Assembly (NCBI RefSeq): GCF_032854445.1
Contig: NC_088304.1
Coordinates: 26,239,704 to 26,303,703 of the forward strand
Source of the DNA: Liolophura sinensis
Taxonomy: Eukaryota; Mollusca; Polyplacophora; Chitonida; Chitonidae
Direction of reading: 5' to 3'
DNA: 64,000 bases
Of this stretch, positions 60,910 to 64,000 are shown piece by piece (position 1 is the stretch's first letter; each line of letters starts with the position of its first letter). Position numbers and translations under genes: made by a program. The notes under the pieces are model-generated. The model had not been told where the DNA came from, did not search any database, and saw only the letters and a list, made by a program, of their open reading frames with translations.

Positions 60910-61180
60910 AGATTTAAAGCATAAAGAGTAAACCAGAGCAGCGACGACAGTGTGATAGCTGGCAAATGGTCACACGTAACCTGTGAAATACGGCCTCTAG
61001 TCAATTTACCTTAGTCAGGGTTTTATTCTAACTGTTCATGTAAATGCTTAAATAGTACTAAATCATACAACCCCGAGCACCATGGCTTAAACAGAATTAG
61101 GTAGAAAAATTGCAGTGATGTTAATTGCAATTTATTAGACGTCACTGGTGAGGAATGCTGTGTTGTCAACAAATTTAACA
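60910..61180 (+). repeat. dispersed repeat family E, copy 12, near full length
   Basis: Forward copy in full order: gagtaaaccagagcagcgac, gtgtgatagctggcaaatgg, tcacacgtaacctgtgaaat, cggcctctagtcaatttacc, cagggttttattctaactgt, tcatgtaaatgctta, gcaccatggcttaaacagaa, gcagtgatgttaattgcaat, ttattagacgtcactggt, aatgctgtgttgtc. The ends are neither clear inverted repeats nor A-rich tails, so the class is unknown. Confidence 0.78.
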
Positions 61181-63101
61181 TTCAATAACGTTAAACCAAT
61201 GTTAAGGGGCTAGGCCTCGGGGACGAACTTTGCAAAACAAACGCGAATATAGCACATGTATGTGGAAACTCACTGTGTAGATATACAAGGAGGACTTCGC
61301 CAAGGCACAAGACTATAAATGATGCATGTATAATAAACCTGTTGTCATTATATCTATATGTGATATCTATCTGTAGCATTATATCTACGAATCTTTAATA
61401 AAATTATCATCTTCACCTTTGTGAAATTGGTGGACCTATACATCTTGTATAATAGGGTCTTAATGGAATGCATATTCATCCAGGAATCAAAACTACCAGA
61501 GAACCACGACGAATTGACGGCATTGCACCGAGAGGACTTTCAAGCGTGGATGGTTTGATTAAACCTTTACCATTTAGATTTACCCTGGAAACAAAGCGAC
61601 ATTCACATGGCTTGCAAACTTGTGTTTATTTTTCAGCTCAGTTCAGTGAATGTTTATTCGGGAAAATATACCTTTCTGCGGGGGATTTATTGCTGATGGT
61701 AGTCATTGTGTGTGTATATGTGTTATTATAGTTTTGAAAATAGAGGCAACGATGTCGGCGATGGACAGAAAGAACAGGCCAATATTGTTTCAGCCACAAA
61801 CGGCCTTTGATTTGCTACATTTATCAACAGGAGCTGAGAGATTGGGAATGCATGCAGTGATTCTGGCTTTGTATCGCTCTCTGGTCCAACAGACAAATCC
61901 AACAAACAAAGGCATCAAGGCATATAATCCTCAATCAGAATTTGCTTGTCGGTAATTACATTATACCCCAGATCGTCCTCCGCCATGCCGCTCGACTCCG
62001 CTGACCCTACGTAACGTAATCTCTCCATTGTTCACTGTAAGCGAGTTAAGCTTATAATACCATTGATCAATATGTTAACAGGCAGATTGGCAATCGGGCC
62101 TCAAATCCCTTTCGGTATAAGCGGTGTAGCGCCTGATGAATGGGCTCATAAAGCGGTCATCACCGGGAATCAAGCCTCTGTGTCAGCATCAGTATACCTA
62201 TACGGTACGATGAGCCAAACCCTCTGGACACTAACTAGATCTATTGTTAGGAGTTACATCCCTAATCAATAGGCCCATGTCAGTGCATGTGTCTGTTTCT
62301 GACCTCGGCGCGTATGAAGGTCTACATCCCAAAGGGGTATTGGGAACGAATGGGGTGGATATACTTAATCGACTAAGTTCTGTACCGAATATAGCATACA
62401 CACAGTTCAATCTTCACCATGCGCCTCACTGTTTGAACATTCATACGAATTGCCACGAAACTCCTCGTTCATTGTTTCAGTGTAAGCCTAACATGGCGTG
62501 CCAAACGCATTTAAGAGATTTCTGATTCCATGTTTTCGCATGCAGGAATACTCAATCACGGAAGTCTGCTACGAAGATCTCACACGCACAACTCTTAGGT
62601 ATAAAACAACATGTAACATGCCATCATTTTTTTTTTCATTTTTTAAATATTCAAACTAATAATAAAGAATTTATAACGTTCTGCCATTAGTGTACCAATT
62701 AAGAATTATTTACCGATCGAAATAGCTGTTTTAAATATTCCCACAAATCAATAGCCATGAATTTTTACGCAAGACCGTCACCTGTGGAGTCAAGTATAGG
62801 GTACTCACAAATGGTGATTCATGCGAATCATAACCGTATAATGGTTCAGCATAAATAATGTTCAGTGCGTCAAAGTTGCAACTTTTTAATTGAAACATGC
62901 GAACTAACTGGAAGAACGACGGTGTAGAATGTGTTAAGGTGTAAAAATGTAACAAAAGCGTGAAAATTCAAACAACTTGTTTTGCATGATGAGTATAAAT
63001 CACACATGAACATTTTAACGTCATATATATATATATTACAATCCCAAGATAAAATGCATACTATGTGGCCCGCGTAGAGTCTTAGTGGGTATGGTACCTA
63101 C
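61181..63101. other. unique DNA, candidate conserved parts
   Basis: Open frames at 61468-61731, 61650-61955, 62063-62272 and 62244-62525 (+) overlap and carry no domain I recognise. The segment 61740-62280 is less AT-rich than its surroundings. A short (TA)n lies near 63024-63037. Confidence 0.45.
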
Positions 63102-63265
63102 ATTTATTATTTATTTGATTGGAGTTTTACGCCGTACTCAAGAATATTTCACTTATACCCTGGCGGCAAACATTATGGTGAGAGGAAACTGGACATAGCC
63201 CGGTTGCTGGCAGGCCTTCCCACTTACAATCAAAGAAAAAACCAATATTAGCTTGAACTGGTACG
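63102..63265 (-). mobile_element. SINE family A, reverse, 5'-truncated
   Basis: tttattatttatttgattgg, agttttacgccgtactcaag, aatatttcacttatacc, attatggtgagaggaaactg, gcaggccttcccacttaca. A deletion joins agcccgg to ttgctgg. Confidence 0.85.
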
Positions 63266-64000
63266 TATATACGCAATGCTGCAAACAAAAGACTAATATT
63301 GCTACCGTTATAGCAATACATGTAATGCGGTATAAGTCGTGATAAGGTTTGCGAAACGCTGGCCAGATCAGTCGTTTAAAGTCGGCCACAAGCAATCCGC
63401 ATGTCCAGCGGGGCATTCAGACTTTATCCTCTCCTTGAGATATGTTTGGAGCTTATTCAGTTTTTGTATAGGACTTTGCCAGGAATATACCTTTCAAGAA
63501 GAGCCAATTCTGTGTTATTTCTGCAATAGTTCTGTCATCGTATTGCGGTGCCAGTTGGCTTCATCCCATTCCGTGTCTTCATGCTGGATGGTCAATACTG
63601 GTCGTACTCGGTAATCTATAAGATCGGCTAGCCTGTCTGAGATTATAATGTAACAGGTGTTTGTTGTCCAGGAAAAAATGAACTTCAGAGGCTGAATACG
63701 TGTGTGCATCAGCCGTACAATCGCTTAACACGAAATGACATGTCTTCACTGGCTACTGTATATACCAGTTTGATAGCTGACCACTATAAGTCACTCTATC
63801 AACTATATACATAGACGGCATGTTAGAGATGGGTTTCTTGGATTGTACACGATAGAGGTAGAAGTACTTCAGTTTTTACCAATATGGTTGTGCTGTAGTT
63901 ACACGAGCAATTCCAGTGCATTCCGGGCGCATTAGGTCACATAATCCGTTTTACAACATGATTTGAACAGTTTAATATATAATTAAAGGAAAATTTGCAA
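63266..64000. other. unique DNA; possible minus-strand terminal exon at 63515-63638
   Basis: The only candidate coding piece is given separately. The last ~300 bp show nothing. Confidence 0.4.
63515..63638 (-). CDS. doubtful terminal exon, about 40 codons
   Basis: On the minus strand an acceptor-like tacattataatctcag precedes a frame reading (D)RLADLIDYRVRPVLT, then IQHEDTEWDEANWHRN and TMTELLQK, before TAA. The acidic, Trp-containing composition is protein-like and differs from the Leu/Phe/Ser-rich chance frames of the window. The family is not recognised, and no partner exon was found to the right of it (upstream on this strand). The opposite strand is also open here, which weakens the case. 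Confidence 0.2.

Overview
The window is animal nuclear DNA that is almost entirely non-coding. There is no operon structure, no run of long open frames, and repeats interrupt it every one to two kilobases. The commonest repeat is a tRNA-derived SINE (called family A here) whose core and 3' tail (…gcgtaaaacaccaatcaaataaa…) I associate with molluscs and other marine lophotrochozoans. A second tRNA-derived SINE (family B, start 'gtttaacgtcgtac') and an LHFPL-type tetraspan exon fit the same picture. A marine mollusc or close relative is my best guess; it is an inference, not a database result.

Only one protein-coding segment is recognised: the last exon of an LHFPL-family four-transmembrane protein on the minus strand (34674-34897), with an acceptor AG just upstream and a TGA stop. 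The earlier exons were not found. The sequence to its right is probably its last intron, and the sequence to its left its 3' flank.

Layout. 1-9 kb: two 36-bp minisatellites (1-252; 8306-8520), an (AT)n(AGAT)n microsatellite, and a TA-flanked MITE split by a SINE that carries a perfect 12-bp target duplication (7181-7760). 9-30 kb: scattered family A SINEs, copies of an unclassified ~240-bp dispersed repeat (family E), a pair of ~110-bp F repeats, a MITE-like element with ACACAAG motifs (17626-17879), and small tandem repeats. 30.1-31.0 kb: a 45-bp satellite of about 19 units with an homogenised core and older-looking edges. 31-36 kb: SINEs, the LHFPL exon, and a degenerate intronic repeat. 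36-48 kb: mostly unique DNA, then a cluster of SINEs A, B and C, a ~190-bp tandem duplication, a MITE nested in a family E copy, and a 66-bp AT palindrome. 48-64 kb: mostly unique DNA with candidate conserved blocks, a strongly decayed ~17-bp repeat (57.75-58.15 kb), and more SINE and family E copies.

Because only one exon is recognised, no set of genes can be shown to work together. The interest lies in the repeat biology: nested insertions that give relative ages, SINE-like elements sharing one 3' tail, and satellite homogenisation. I found no convincing novel multi-gene system.
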